Positions 8,932 through 18,096 of a stretch of DNA of 64,000 nucleotides are shown here, one piece after another. The notes beneath the pieces are model-generated. The model was not told where the DNA came from, did not search any database, and worked only from the letters and a program-made list of their open reading frames with translations. Every line of letters starts with the position of its first letter. Within the stretch, counting starts at the first letter, position 1. The position numbers and the translations under genes are program-made. Source of the stretch: JADJLQ01 sp964405735 (GTDB lineage Bacteria > Bacteroidota > Bacteroidia > Chitinophagales > Saprospiraceae); assembly GCA_964405735.1 (NCBI GenBank), contig CAYOPD010000007.1:1-64000 (forward strand). The letters run 5' to 3'.

Positions 8932-10149
8932 ATGAATAGCTGGTCCATCGCGCAGCGCCTGATGCACTACCGGTCGGGGAGTTTTGTACGCTTTATTCTG
9001 AAACTGGCTTATATCAGCACCGCCTTGTCCTTGTCGGTCATGATCGTCGCCGTAGCGGTCATCTCCGGTTTCAACAAAGAAATCACCGGGAAAATTTTTG
9101 GCTTTTGGGGGCATATCCAGGTGAACAGCATACACAGCTCCCAACTCAACCTCAGCACGCCCATTTTATACGACAGTGTCTTTACGCATACCCTGGATAC
9201 CATGGCCGGCATAAGGCACTATCAGCGTTTCGGATATATCCCGGCGATCGTGACCGCCGGCGAAGAAATGGAAGGTTTGATTCTCAAAGGAGTCGACACG
9301 GACTTTGACTGGACCTTTTTTGAAAAGTTCCTGGTCAGCGGCAGTATAAACGGGCTCCGGGATTCCCTGCAAAGGCAGTTGTTGATTTCCAAAAGCCTTT
9401 CTTCCCGGCTGGAACTGGAGGTAGGGGACCGCTGCCGGCTGCATTTTGTGATTGACCAGGATGTGGTCACCCGCAATTTCCGCATAACCGGCATTTATAA
9501 CACTGGCCTTGAAGAGTATGACAATAAGTTGGCGATCGGGGCACTGGCGGAAATCCGGCAATTAGCCAACTGGACGGAGGACCAGATTGGCGGGTATGAA
9601 TTGTTTGTAGACCGTCTGGACGATATCGAACCCATCGCAGACAATATTTATGAAAACCATCTCGGTACCGAATTGTACGTGGAAACCATACGTCAAAAAT
9701 TCCCGAGCATTTTTGACTGGCTCAATCTGCAATCCACCAATCAATACGTCATCCAGGCCCTGATGTTGCTGGTGGCAGTCATCAACCTGGTCACGGTGCT
9801 GCTGATCCTCATCCTGGAAAGGACCCGCATGATCGGTACCCTGAAAGCCCTGGGCATGCGCACCTGGTCCCTGAAAAAGATCTTTCTCTTCCATGGTGTG
9901 CAAATCCTGGTCAGGGGCCTGGTTTGGGGAAACGCGATTGGCTTTCTGGTCTGTCTCATTCAGAAATACGGTCAGGTGATTAAACTCAATGAAGCGGACT
10001 ATTATCTCCGGGTGGCGCCGATCCATTTAAACGTGTGGGTCATTTTGCTGATCAACCTGGGCACCATCGCCGTCACTGCCCTGGTCCTCTGGGTCCCTTC
10101 GGGGCTTGTCAGCCGGATCTCTCCACTGAAAGCCATCGGCTACCGTTAG
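8932..10149 (+). CDS. LolC/LolE-like ABC transporter permease (FtsX family)
   Basis: Inner-membrane permease. The N-terminal membrane helix (SLSVMIVAVAVISGFNKEI) is followed by a periplasmic MacB-like region and three C-terminal helices in the FtsX domain (QALMLLVAVINLVTVLLILILERTRMIGTLKALGM is the hallmark block). Bacteroidetes homologues start MNxxxxIAxR, which matches the ATG at 8932 better than the one at 8899. It resembles lipoprotein-releasing LolC/E, and a separate ATPase would be needed; none is adjacent. The next gene begins 1 base after this stop. Confidence 0.88.
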   Translation: MNSWSIAQRLMHYRSGSFVRFILKLAYISTALSLSVMIVAVAVISGFNKEITGKIFGFWGHIQVNSIHSSQLNLSTPILYDSVFTHTLDTMAGIRHYQRFGYIPAIVTAGEEMEGLILKGVDTDFDWTFFEKFLVSGSINGLRDSLQRQLLISKSLSSRLELEVGDRCRLHFVIDQDVVTRNFRITGIYNTGLEEYDNKLAIGALAEIRQLANWTEDQIGGYELFVDRLDDIEPIADNIYENHLGTELYVETIRQKFPSIFDWLNLQSTNQYVIQALMLLVAVINLVTVLLILILERTRMIGTLKALGMRTWSLKKIFLFHGVQILVRGLVWGNAIGFLVCLIQKYGQVIKLNEADYYLRVAPIHLNVWVILLINLGTIAVTALVLWVPSGLVSRISPLKAIGYR

Positions 10150-10150
10150 A

Positions 10151-10840
10151 ATGAACTCCGCGAATGCATACCGGAAACGGGTGACCCGTTTGTTCCGCCA
10201 TATCTTTTTACCCTGGAAGGACCCCTACCTCGAGGCACGGCTGTCCTATCCCACGGGCTGGGGCCTTGCCATCTTTCATTACATCGCGGAATTTCCTCTG
10301 CTCGTCCTGGATTGTTTGGGGATGCCCGAATTCTTTGGATTCCTCCAGGCAAGATTTAAAGAGGATGCCCGGGCACTTCATGCCAGTGAAATAAAGGCAG
10401 CCCGTCCAGTCTTCGATGGCCTGGTCTCCTTACAGAAAATACGTATCGATGAATCCAGCAGGGTTGGCACCCACAATGGGAAATACGCTTATGTCAGTTA
10501 TTATTGCATCAACAGCCTCGGGCGTCTCAGTATCCCCGTGCTGATGCATGAAATCGTACATGTATTTCAATTTGAACAGGCTGGTTCTGCTTATCTTTTG
10601 CGTAACCTCATGGCCCATTTGAGTAAGGCAAAATACAATTACGGCGGCATTGAGAAGCTGAGGCAACTGCTGAAAGAACCCAGGGAGGTCCATCGCCTTA
10701 ACTACGAACAAAGGGCGGACATTGTCTCGGACTTTTATCTGTTGCAGGAAGGGTTTCGGCCGGAGTGGGGCAAAGCTACTGCGGAAGATTTACCCCTTTA
10801 CCAGGAGGCCATCCAGATACTTATTGGTAAACCCCGCTAA
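10151..10840 (+). CDS. Putative zinc metallopeptidase-like protein (HExxH), family not recognised
   Basis: A 229-residue protein I do not recognise by name. It has an HEIVH motif at residues 133-137 in a hydrophobic helix context (IPVLMHEIVHVFQFEQAG), and NYEQRADIVSDFY about 55 residues later offers a Glu that could be the third metal ligand, as in gluzincin-type folds. A hydrophobic segment at residues 36-56 could be a membrane anchor or buried helix. It begins 1 base after the permease stop, implying co-transcription. The fold is inferred from the motif only. Confidence 0.7.
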   Translation: MNSANAYRKRVTRLFRHIFLPWKDPYLEARLSYPTGWGLAIFHYIAEFPLLVLDCLGMPEFFGFLQARFKEDARALHASEIKAARPVFDGLVSLQKIRIDESSRVGTHNGKYAYVSYYCINSLGRLSIPVLMHEIVHVFQFEQAGSAYLLRNLMAHLSKAKYNYGGIEKLRQLLKEPREVHRLNYEQRADIVSDFYLLQEGFRPEWGKATAEDLPLYQEAIQILIGKPR

Positions 10841-10842
10841 GT

Positions 10843-11733
10843 TTATACATCGCAGATTTTTACGCCCTGTTCAAGGCTGGCCAGTGCATCCGGCCGCGCC
10901 GGAATAAATTCCTGGGCGACATAACCTTTAAATCCGGTTTTCAGAATTTCCTGCATGATGGCCGGGTAATGCAATTCCTGGCTTTCATCAATTTCATTTC
11001 TTCCCGGGACACCACCGGTATGATAATGTGAAAAATAGGAGTGGTACTTTCTTATGGTGGCTATGATATCGCCTTCCATGATTTGCATATGGTAGATATC
11101 ATAGAGCAGTTTGAAACGATCGGAACCCAGCTTGTCGCAAAGGGCCACCCCCCATGCGGTATGATCACACTGGTAATCCTTGTGGTTGACTTTGCTGTTG
11201 AGCAATTCCATCACCACGGTCACTTTGTGTTTTTCAGCGATGGGGAGCAGGGGCCTGAGGCCTGCTGCCGAATTTTCAAGGCCCTCTTCTTCCGATATGC
11301 CTTCCCGGTTTCCGGAAAAACAGATCAGCTGATTGTATCCCGCCCCGGCCACTTTTGGAATCAACTCACTGTACCGTTTGAACAATTCCTCATGGTATTG
11401 TTTATGGTTGAATCCCTTGTCTATGTTGATTTCGGCTCCATTGGGCATGGCGCAATGCAAACCGTGTTTTTTCAGGATATGCCATTCTGCAGGACCCACC
11501 AGTTCGATGGACGTGATGCCCATTTTTTTGGAAGCAACCGCCAGGTCCTCCAAGGGAATGTTCCTGTAACACCAACGGCAAACGGAATGATTGATATTGC
11601 CTTTCAATTCGATCGGTGCGATGGAACCGGATGTATTATTTTTTATTGACTGGATGGAGATGGACAAAGGATTCAGAGCCATCAGGGATGCTCCGGCTCC
11701 GAGTTTTTTCAGAGCAGACCTTCTGTTTTTCAT
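10843..11733 (-). CDS. Hydroxypyruvate isomerase-like TIM-barrel protein with Tat-type signal
   Basis: Xylose-isomerase-like TIM-barrel protein. Metal-ligand blocks match hydroxypyruvate isomerases: VVMELLNSKVNHKDY, LLYDIYHMQIMEGD, HYHTGGVPGRNEID and YVAQEFIP. The N-terminus MKNRRSALKKLGAGASLMAL has a twin-arginine pair and a short hydrophobic core, suggesting Tat export. An ATG at 11766 adds 11 residues, but the start used here puts the RR pair in the normal place. Downstream of the large cytochrome lipoprotein (1 base apart), so both may act on carbohydrate in the periplasm. Real substrate unknown. Confidence 0.85.
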   Translation of the reverse strand: MKNRRSALKKLGAGASLMALNPLSISIQSIKNNTSGSIAPIELKGNINHSVCRWCYRNIPLEDLAVASKKMGITSIELVGPAEWHILKKHGLHCAMPNGAEINIDKGFNHKQYHEELFKRYSELIPKVAGAGYNQLICFSGNREGISEEEGLENSAAGLRPLLPIAEKHKVTVVMELLNSKVNHKDYQCDHTAWGVALCDKLGSDRFKLLYDIYHMQIMEGDIIATIRKYHSYFSHYHTGGVPGRNEIDESQELHYPAIMQEILKTGFKGYVAQEFIPARPDALASLEQGVKICDV

Positions 11734-11767
11734 ATTCATAGCATAAGAGTTGTTATAGTATGGCAAT

Positions 11768-14700
11768 TTACAAGGATTTTTTCTGTAAGCTTAAATATTC
11801 AAGCAGGTTGGCGAGGTCCTGGGCACTCAGATTCTGATATAAATTCGGAGTCATCAGGGATTGTTTAAGCATGGTGCTTTCACGGATTGTCTTTTTATCA
11901 ATGGTCTCCGACTGCCCCCCCAGGGTTTTCACCATCAGGGATTCCGATGTCTCGCTTTGTTTGATGCCCAGGATGATGGAACCGTTGAGGAGAATGACCT
12001 GAATGCCTTCGTAGCCAAAATTGATGGCGCGGCTGGGCTCGGTGATCGATGTCAGGATGGCCTCTTTTCCATACTTCGAACCGATGTCATCGAGATCGGG
12101 TCCAAACGAAATTCCTTTCTGTCCGATCCGGTGACAGGCCATGCAAAGTTGTTCAAAAATAATTTTCCCTTTATCCACATCGGGAGTGAGGTTGTCCAGG
12201 CTGGCCATGGACCATTTGAGGGACTGTGCGGCTGGCTTGGCGTATTCCAGAGTCTTATTCCGCACCGGCAGACGCCAGGCATTGGCTGGACCAAAAATGG
12301 CGTCTTCGATAAATTCGGCTTCGATACCGCCCCGGGCGAGGAGGCTAAGCACATAGTCTTCACCGGCCCAGCTTTTACCAAGACTCCGGTAGGCTTGTTT
12401 CCGGATAAGCGGGCTTTGCGACCCGTTGGTCGCAAAGGATTCAAGAAGGGTAAGGGATTCTTTAGTACCAAGACCTTCGATGGCTTTTATATTGAAATAC
12501 AATTTTTGGCCATCCGATTGCCTGATCTTTTCTTCCAGGTATTTCCAGTTTGTTGCCTGGATGATCGCCCTTGCTGCCCTAAGCCCGGAATTGCCCGGCA
12601 TGCTGTCACAAATCATTTCAAACAGCCGGCCAACCTGGTCTTTTGGCTGAAATTTTTCGACCAGGTCCAGATAAGGCCCTCCGGCCAGCCCGGCCAGGTA
12701 GTGGCTGAAAACCGAACTGGCTTTTTTATTTTGTTTCAGGATGGAAGGATCCAGGGACCTGATGACCAGGTCGGTGACGAGGCTATCGGTTTGCCCTTCC
12801 AGGATCTCCATTAAAATTTTATTTCTCAAAGGGGAAGGATTAAAATCCAAAGCCCTGAAATAACGCAACCTGGATTTCAGGGGCACTCCACCCTCTGTGG
12901 CCAATTGTTTGAGCAGGGGCAACGCAAGGCCTGACCTTGACCTCCAGACAATATCCCGTTGTGCTTCGGTGGCAATTGGATCAGGATTGTTTTTGAGCCA
13001 GGCTAAAAAGATGGGGTCCCAGTTCTGGTCAGCACCAATACCCAGGGCTTCCAGATACCAGCGATCGGGCACCAGGTATTTTTGAGCCAATTGGTTCCAA
13101 ATCGGTATCCTCTGGTCTGCAGGGAGGTTCCTAAGCGCGATGGCGCATTCCCGCCATACCGCATAGGAATTGTCCATGGCCACCAATTGTTCAATGGTTT
13201 TCCGGGTCGCCTCCGGGCTCAATGCCCTGGCCATACGCAGTCCCGCAATGCGGATATTTTCATCCGGATCTTTCAAAGCAATATCCACAAAGGCCTGGTC
13301 TGCAGCTGAAAGGATCCAGAGGGCCCTTGCACGGAAAACCGGGTTTGAATCCTTTGTGAGCGGCAGCAACGCATTGATGCCGGCTTTGTTTTGTTGCCGG
13401 AAATGCATCTGAGCCAGGCTTCGGGTGCTCAGGTTGGGGCTTTTGAGATCCAATGGGGAAGAAGGAAAGCGGGTCCTTCCAAAAGTATCACGGAAGTAGC
13501 CGGTGTTTTTGGGTGCGATCCGGTAAATTCTTCCCCTGGACTGGTCGCCTGCATAATTGCCACCGACCCCAGGGTCATACCAATCAGCTACAAATACCGA
13601 ACCATCAGGAGCTACACAGACATCGACTGGCCGGAACCAGGTATCTGTGGTGTTTTTCAGCACCTCCTTTATAGTCGCATTTTTTCCGGCTCCCTTACCC
13701 GAAACAGAATATGCCCGGATCACATGATGCAGCGCTTCAGCATGAAGGATTGAACCCTCAAGGGAAGGAATCAGCTGCCCCTCATAGACGGCGATGCCGG
13801 CAGGCGAACCTGAACCGGTTTGCAGAAGATTGGGAACTACACCGGGGTCATTCTGGTGCCAGTGTCTCAGTGGTATCGAGTCCTCAATATTGGCCCGGAA
13901 GGCCGGCCAGCTGGCATTGGTGAGTTCGTCCCGGTAACCGTAATTCCCAAATTCAAGGATATAATTTAATCTGGTTCCCCGGTTGCCATCATCATCGTTA
14001 TCCGATTGCCAGATATTGCCATAGGCATCGACTGCGGACTCGTAGTTGTTCCGGAAATTATGGCCGACAACCTCAAAGCCGGTGCCATCCAGCTTACCTC
14101 TCAGAATCATCCCCTGTTTGAAATTATCCGGGTGAATGATTTTGCCCGACAAGGTGACAAGAGGTTTATTGTTTTTATCCGATATGGTTTTACCTGCATT
14201 TCCCAAGGTGAAATAAAATCTTCCATCGGGCCCCAGGGCGAGGGCATGGGCACCATGGTCATCCTGGATTCCCTGAATGCCTTGAAACAGGATTTCCTTG
14301 ACGTCCGCTTTGTCGTCGAAATTGGTGTCCGTAAGTTTCCAAATAAAAGGGCTTTGTGAAACCAGGACCTCATTGCCCAGGACGCAGATTCCCAAAGGGG
14401 CATTGACCTCGCTGCCCTGGTAAAAAACTTTTGAGGAATCGGCCCTTCCATCGCCATTGACATCCTCGAGGATCACGATCCGGTCGCCTTCAAACCGGGT
14501 ATTTACCCCTGAAAACTGGGGCCTGTAATTATAGGCTTCGCATACATAGACCCTGCCCCGGTGATCAATGTCTATATTGGTGGGGTTGATCAGCATCGGT
14601 TCCGAAGCAAACAGGCTGGCCACCAGGCCATCCGATGTCTCCAGGTCTCTCAGGGCCATCAGGGGATCGTGGAGGCTGGCTGAATCCAAAGATGCAGCTG

Positions 14701-14779
14701 CCCTTCCATCAACCACCGGTTTGGATTTGCAGGCTATCAGCAGGGAGAGGGCTAAACAGAGGGGAAATAAATATTTCAT
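11768..14779 (-). CDS. PVC-type haem-binding lipoprotein: beta-propeller dehydrogenase-like, HEAT repeats, cytochrome c
   Basis: A 1003-residue exported protein. The signal peptide ends at a lipobox (LLIAC, Cys17). The N-terminal about 420 residues form a sugar-dehydrogenase-like propeller (SEPMLINPTNIDIDHRGRVYVCEAYNYR, DDHGAHALALGPDG), the middle consists of HEAT-like repeats, and the C-terminus is a cytochrome c domain with CMACH at about residue 880 and a likely axial Met in QSLMTPNL. This architecture is typical of PVC-type haem-binding domain proteins. It is probably a periplasm-facing dehydrogenase feeding electrons to the respiratory chain. It starts a two-gene unit with the isomerase-like gene. 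Confidence 0.9.
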   Translation of the reverse strand: MKYLFPLCLALSLLIACKSKPVVDGRAAASLDSASLHDPLMALRDLETSDGLVASLFASEPMLINPTNIDIDHRGRVYVCEAYNYRPQFSGVNTRFEGDRIVILEDVNGDGRADSSKVFYQGSEVNAPLGICVLGNEVLVSQSPFIWKLTDTNFDDKADVKEILFQGIQGIQDDHGAHALALGPDGRFYFTLGNAGKTISDKNNKPLVTLSGKIIHPDNFKQGMILRGKLDGTGFEVVGHNFRNNYESAVDAYGNIWQSDNDDDGNRGTRLNYILEFGNYGYRDELTNASWPAFRANIEDSIPLRHWHQNDPGVVPNLLQTGSGSPAGIAVYEGQLIPSLEGSILHAEALHHVIRAYSVSGKGAGKNATIKEVLKNTTDTWFRPVDVCVAPDGSVFVADWYDPGVGGNYAGDQSRGRIYRIAPKNTGYFRDTFGRTRFPSSPLDLKSPNLSTRSLAQMHFRQQNKAGINALLPLTKDSNPVFRARALWILSAADQAFVDIALKDPDENIRIAGLRMARALSPEATRKTIEQLVAMDNSYAVWRECAIALRNLPADQRIPIWNQLAQKYLVPDRWYLEALGIGADQNWDPIFLAWLKNNPDPIATEAQRDIVWRSRSGLALPLLKQLATEGGVPLKSRLRYFRALDFNPSPLRNKILMEILEGQTDSLVTDLVIRSLDPSILKQNKKASSVFSHYLAGLAGGPYLDLVEKFQPKDQVGRLFEMICDSMPGNSGLRAARAIIQATNWKYLEEKIRQSDGQKLYFNIKAIEGLGTKESLTLLESFATNGSQSPLIRKQAYRSLGKSWAGEDYVLSLLARGGIEAEFIEDAIFGPANAWRLPVRNKTLEYAKPAAQSLKWSMASLDNLTPDVDKGKIIFEQLCMACHRIGQKGISFGPDLDDIGSKYGKEAILTSITEPSRAINFGYEGIQVILLNGSIILGIKQSETSESLMVKTLGGQSETIDKKTIRESTMLKQSLMTPNLYQNLSAQDLANLLEYLSLQKKSL

Positions 14780-14859
14780 TGGATTGAATCAGGTTGAGGC
14801 GCCTAATTTAAGAAAACCTACCGGCCTTTAAAGGAGGGCTCTGTCTATTTCAAAGCCAC

Positions 14860-15534
14860 TTAGTGAAAACTGATGCGATGCAATCCAGGGCCCATGGGTT
14901 CGGTGAGCAGGTTTTTGATTTCCTGAAAATGGGTCCTGTTCTCCACAAAATTGATGCGGTCAATATCCAGCAGGAGGATGGGGAAGGCCAGTTCATTTCG
15001 GAAATATTCCAGGTACATATTCTGCAAGCCCTGCAGATAATCCTTCGAGATATTTTGTTCATAGGGCCTGGCCCTTCGCATAATGTGGTCTTTAAGGTTG
15101 TCCATGGAGCGGTGGAGGAAAACCATCAGGTCCGGCTTGGGAATCTGGTTGGAAAGCACTTCATACATATCGTGGAAGAGCCGGTACTCCTCTTCGGGGA
15201 GATTGTTTTTTGCAAAAAGCAGGGTTTTTACGAAAGAATAATCAGAAATGATATACTCATTGAACAATTCCCGGTGCAGGATTTTATTCTGCAGTTGTTT
15301 GAACCGCTCGGCCATGAGGAAGAGTTCCATGGGAAGCGCAAAACGCTGGGGTTCTTTGTAAAAGTAGGGGAGGAAGGGGTTTTCAGCAAATTCTTCAAGG
15401 ACCAGTTTACAATCTATTTCTTCTGCAAGCATTTCACAGAGCGTGGTTTTCCCGGCTCCGATATTCCCTTCAATACAGATGTACTGATAGGGGATGGGAT
15501 TTGGGATCGGTGCTGGTTCGGTCATGCCTTCCAT
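14860..15534 (-). CDS. Deoxynucleoside kinase
   Basis: Salvage enzyme phosphorylating deoxynucleosides. The P-loop GNIGAGKT is at residues 23-30 (ICIEGNIGAGKTTLCEML). The substrate-site LEEFAENPFLPYFYKEP, the DYSF segment and the lid RRARPYEQNIS follow the dNK/dGK/dAK pattern. The 224-residue length is normal. It overlaps the 3' end of folK by 13 bases, showing translational coupling. Substrate preference (dA, dG or dC) cannot be read from sequence alone. Confidence 0.93.
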   Translation of the reverse strand: MEGMTEPAPIPNPIPYQYICIEGNIGAGKTTLCEMLAEEIDCKLVLEEFAENPFLPYFYKEPQRFALPMELFLMAERFKQLQNKILHRELFNEYIISDYSFVKTLLFAKNNLPEEEYRLFHDMYEVLSNQIPKPDLMVFLHRSMDNLKDHIMRRARPYEQNISKDYLQGLQNMYLEYFRNELAFPILLLDIDRINFVENRTHFQEIKNLLTEPMGPGLHRISFH

Positions 15535-16016
15535 TTTTTAACATTAAGCGTGTCTTTGCATTCCAGCAGAAGTGCAGCCACCGTTTTATGCAGAACCGGG
15601 TGATGCCATTGCGGAGCAATTTCCGCCAGCGGGACCAGGTTGAAGAGTCTTTCGTGCAAACGGGGATGAGGGACTACCAGGCTTTTTGTCTTTATTATTT
15701 CTTTACCGTAAAAGAGGATGTCTATATCAATGATCCGGGGTTCCCAGATACCCTGGCGAACCCGGCCCATGAAGGACTCTATCTGCAAAAGGAGTTCCAG
15801 GATGCGGGCTGCCGGGCGGGTCGAAGAAATCCGCAGGACCTGGTTGTAATAGTCGGGTTGTTCAAGGAGTCCCCAGGCCTGGGTCCGGTATATCGAGGAA
15901 GTAGCCTGAATGCCAGAGATCCTGGTTTCAATAAGCCTGCAAGCTGTTTTCAATTGCCTGACCGGATGGTTCAGGTTGCTTCCCAGGGACAGAAATACAT
16001 GTTTTGCAGTGGCCAT
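15522..16016 (-). CDS. folK: 6-hydroxymethyl-dihydropterin pyrophosphokinase
   Basis: Folate-pathway enzyme that transfers pyrophosphate from ATP to 6-hydroxymethyl-7,8-dihydropterin. The N-terminal VFLSLGSNLN, RTQAWG, and the metal/ATP block EPRIIDIDILFYG followed by VPHPRLHERLFNLVPLAEIAP are diagnostic. The start at 16016 gives MATAKHVFLSLGSN; a longer frame from 16040 adds 8 residues without homology. The ending overlaps the deoxynucleoside kinase start. The arrangement pairs two nucleotide/cofactor precursor enzymes. Confidence 0.95.
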   Translation of the reverse strand: MATAKHVFLSLGSNLNHPVRQLKTACRLIETRISGIQATSSIYRTQAWGLLEQPDYYNQVLRISSTRPAARILELLLQIESFMGRVRQGIWEPRIIDIDILFYGKEIIKTKSLVVPHPRLHERLFNLVPLAEIAPQWHHPVLHKTVAALLLECKDTLNVKKWKA

Positions 16017-16084
16017 TGGCAGAGCACAAAAATAGACCAAACTACCGCTTATCCCATACTTAAATGCGAGAATGTTCGGCCTGG

Positions 16085-17737
16085 TCAGAGCTGGTCAAGG
16101 CCAAGTCGTCTCCGGTGGGCTTTGTGAACCCAATATGCGATAAACAGGAATAGACCCAGGAGGTACAGCTGGGCAAAACTGACATATCCATTGAGCGGAT
16201 ACATAACGCGCCGAATCATTGCCGCGATGTTGCTGAAAAGAATGATGCCAAGAAGCACGGGGGTAACATATTTAATAATGTATTTGTAAACTCCCGGGAT
16301 ACGGATATCCGAACCGCGGGTAATTTCTTCCCAGGCCCTGTCTATGCCAAAAATCCAGGCAAAAAGCACGATTTCCGCGAAGGCGAAAATGACCAGGGAG
16401 TAGGTACCTGCCCAGTCATCGTATTCGGTAAACACCCCTTCCTTGTAGAAGATTACGGTAGGAATACCCATGATGAGGGTGATCAAACCGAAAATCCAGG
16501 CGCCGCGGGAAAAAGGGATATTAAATTCATCTTTGAGAAAACCGATGACCGGCGTCCCCATGGCCAGAGAAGAAGTGATGCCCGCAAAAAACAACAAACC
16601 AAACCACATCATTCCAGCCAGGGTGGCCAACAGGGGCCCCCATTGCTGGAATAAGTAAGGCAGGGTTTTAAAGCCCAGGCCATAACCTCCGAGATTTTTG
16701 ACGATATCGGTCATCCCCTCCACTCCAAGATAACCTACGGCCATGGGTATAATGATTGCACTTCCCAAAACGATTTCCACGAATTCATTCATCCATCCGG
16801 CGGACATGGCGTTCAGGGCAGTGTCATCGTCTTTTTTCAGGTAGGAGGAAAAACACTGAATGGTACCCATGCCAACGGCCAAAGTGAAAAAAATTTGTCC
16901 CGCGGCGGCAATCCATACCGAGGGTTTCCAAATACTTGAAAAATCAGGGGTCCACAAATAACGGAGCCCATCCGTACCGGCATGCACGGCACCCTTTTCA
17001 CCCGGTTGCAGGCTCAAGGTCTGAATGGCCAGAAGCATGGCAAAAACGATGAGGAGCGGCATACCGATCTTAGCTACTTTTTCAACCCCCCGTTCGAGCC
17101 CTCTGGAAAGGATATAGACATTGAGGACAAGGCATAATACATAAAAAATGACAGGTTCATACGGAATACCTGTAGTGGAATGTCCCAAATCCACGTAGAG
17201 ATCAAAAAAACTGCTGACCCCTTCCTGGGACATTCCCCTGAAGGTACCGGTGATCGAATGGAAAACATAAGACATGGTCCAGGACTCGATATAACAATAA
17301 TAGGCCGCGACGGCAATGTTGGTGAAAATTCCGAACACCCCAATATATTTTACCCATCTGGCTGCGTGAACCCGCTGGAGGATGAAGGGCATGCTATGGT
17401 CCCCCAATGGCCGGGTGCGGTATGGGGTACCCCCAAACCTGCCCATGGACCATTCCACAAACAGAAGGGGAATGCCTATGAGGAGAAAACAAACCAGGTA
17501 AGGAATGATAAACGCTCCGCCTCCATTATTGATTGCTTGTACCGGGAACCTCAGGAAATTTCCAAGACCCACCGCATTGCCTGCCATGGCCAGGACAAGT
17601 CCAATCCTTGAGCCCCAGCCCGTATCCGATTTGATGGTTTTCCCGGGAATGGACAATACCCTGAAAAAAAAATAAACCGTGGCGATTAATACGGTTAGGC
17701 TTACCGCGGAGTACAAAAGCGTTGCAGTCAGGTTCAT
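16085..17737 (-). CDS. Neurotransmitter:sodium symporter (NSS/SNF) family transporter
   Basis: Sodium-coupled amino-acid-type transporter of the LeuT fold; 550 residues. The first core helix GSRIGLVLAMAGNAVGLGNF with FLRFP and NNGGGAF holds the Na+ and substrate-binding unwound region, and FVEWSMGRFGG follows. About twelve helices are visible. Ahead of the core is an extra hydrophobic helix (residues 5-28), absent from LeuT. The substrate is unknown. The upstream region holds a terminator hairpin 85 bases before the start codon, which may be an attenuator. Confidence 0.93.
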   Translation of the reverse strand: MNLTATLLYSAVSLTVLIATVYFFFRVLSIPGKTIKSDTGWGSRIGLVLAMAGNAVGLGNFLRFPVQAINNGGGAFIIPYLVCFLLIGIPLLFVEWSMGRFGGTPYRTRPLGDHSMPFILQRVHAARWVKYIGVFGIFTNIAVAAYYCYIESWTMSYVFHSITGTFRGMSQEGVSSFFDLYVDLGHSTTGIPYEPVIFYVLCLVLNVYILSRGLERGVEKVAKIGMPLLIVFAMLLAIQTLSLQPGEKGAVHAGTDGLRYLWTPDFSSIWKPSVWIAAAGQIFFTLAVGMGTIQCFSSYLKKDDDTALNAMSAGWMNEFVEIVLGSAIIIPMAVGYLGVEGMTDIVKNLGGYGLGFKTLPYLFQQWGPLLATLAGMMWFGLLFFAGITSSLAMGTPVIGFLKDEFNIPFSRGAWIFGLITLIMGIPTVIFYKEGVFTEYDDWAGTYSLVIFAFAEIVLFAWIFGIDRAWEEITRGSDIRIPGVYKYIIKYVTPVLLGIILFSNIAAMIRRVMYPLNGYVSFAQLYLLGLFLFIAYWVHKAHRRRLGLDQL

Positions 17738-17821
17738 TGGAAAGGCTGAGATTGAAAGGTGAAAATATGGAATTGCTCAAAGAATGAGGAGCCCGGAAAT
17801 CAAGCTCAGATCAAAGGTGAA

Positions 17822-17848
17822 ATTAAAAAGCCGGTAGTGATACCGGCT
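17822..17848 (-). terminator. Intrinsic terminator in the leader of the NSS transporter gene
   Basis: Perfect 8-bp stem (17829-17836 with 17841-17848) and a 4-base loop, followed on the minus strand by TTTTTAATTT. It lies 85 bases upstream of the transporter start and about 50 bases downstream of a possible -7 element, so it may end a short RNA or regulate read-through. Confidence 0.65.
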
Positions 17849-17897
17849 CCCCATTGAATTACTAAAACTAAGATTACACCGAGTTACAGGTGCGATA

Positions 17898-17905
17898 CAA
17901 ATATA
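17898..17905 (-). promoter_or_regulatory. Possible -7 element (TATATTTG) on the minus strand
   Basis: TATATTTG on the minus strand matches TAnnTTTG. A -33 TTG at normal spacing is not seen. A start about 7 bases downstream would give an RNA of about 70 nt ending at the terminator at 17822-17848. Confidence 0.4.
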
Positions 17906-18058
17906 GTACACATTAAAGTATTGTATAATATGTAAAAGATTATTTTTTAATAGTAAATACACAGATAAATTAAACAATATTTAAATATTTGAATATCAAT
18001 AATATATAAATATATAATTAAAAATAATATAAAACACTCAAAAAAAATTAATTACGTA

Positions 18059-18089
18059 TTTGAAATTTATATAATGTGTTTTATATTTG
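18059..18089 (+). promoter_or_regulatory. Bacteroidetes-type promoter (-33 TTTG, -7 TATATTTG)
   Basis: TTTG at 18059-18062 and TATATTTG at 18082-18089 are separated by 19 bases, an exact match to the Bacteroidetes sigma factor consensus. It points along the + strand, where no gene follows for 4 kb; a terminator lies 48 bases downstream. Confidence 0.6.
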
Positions 18090-18096
18090 ATACGTG

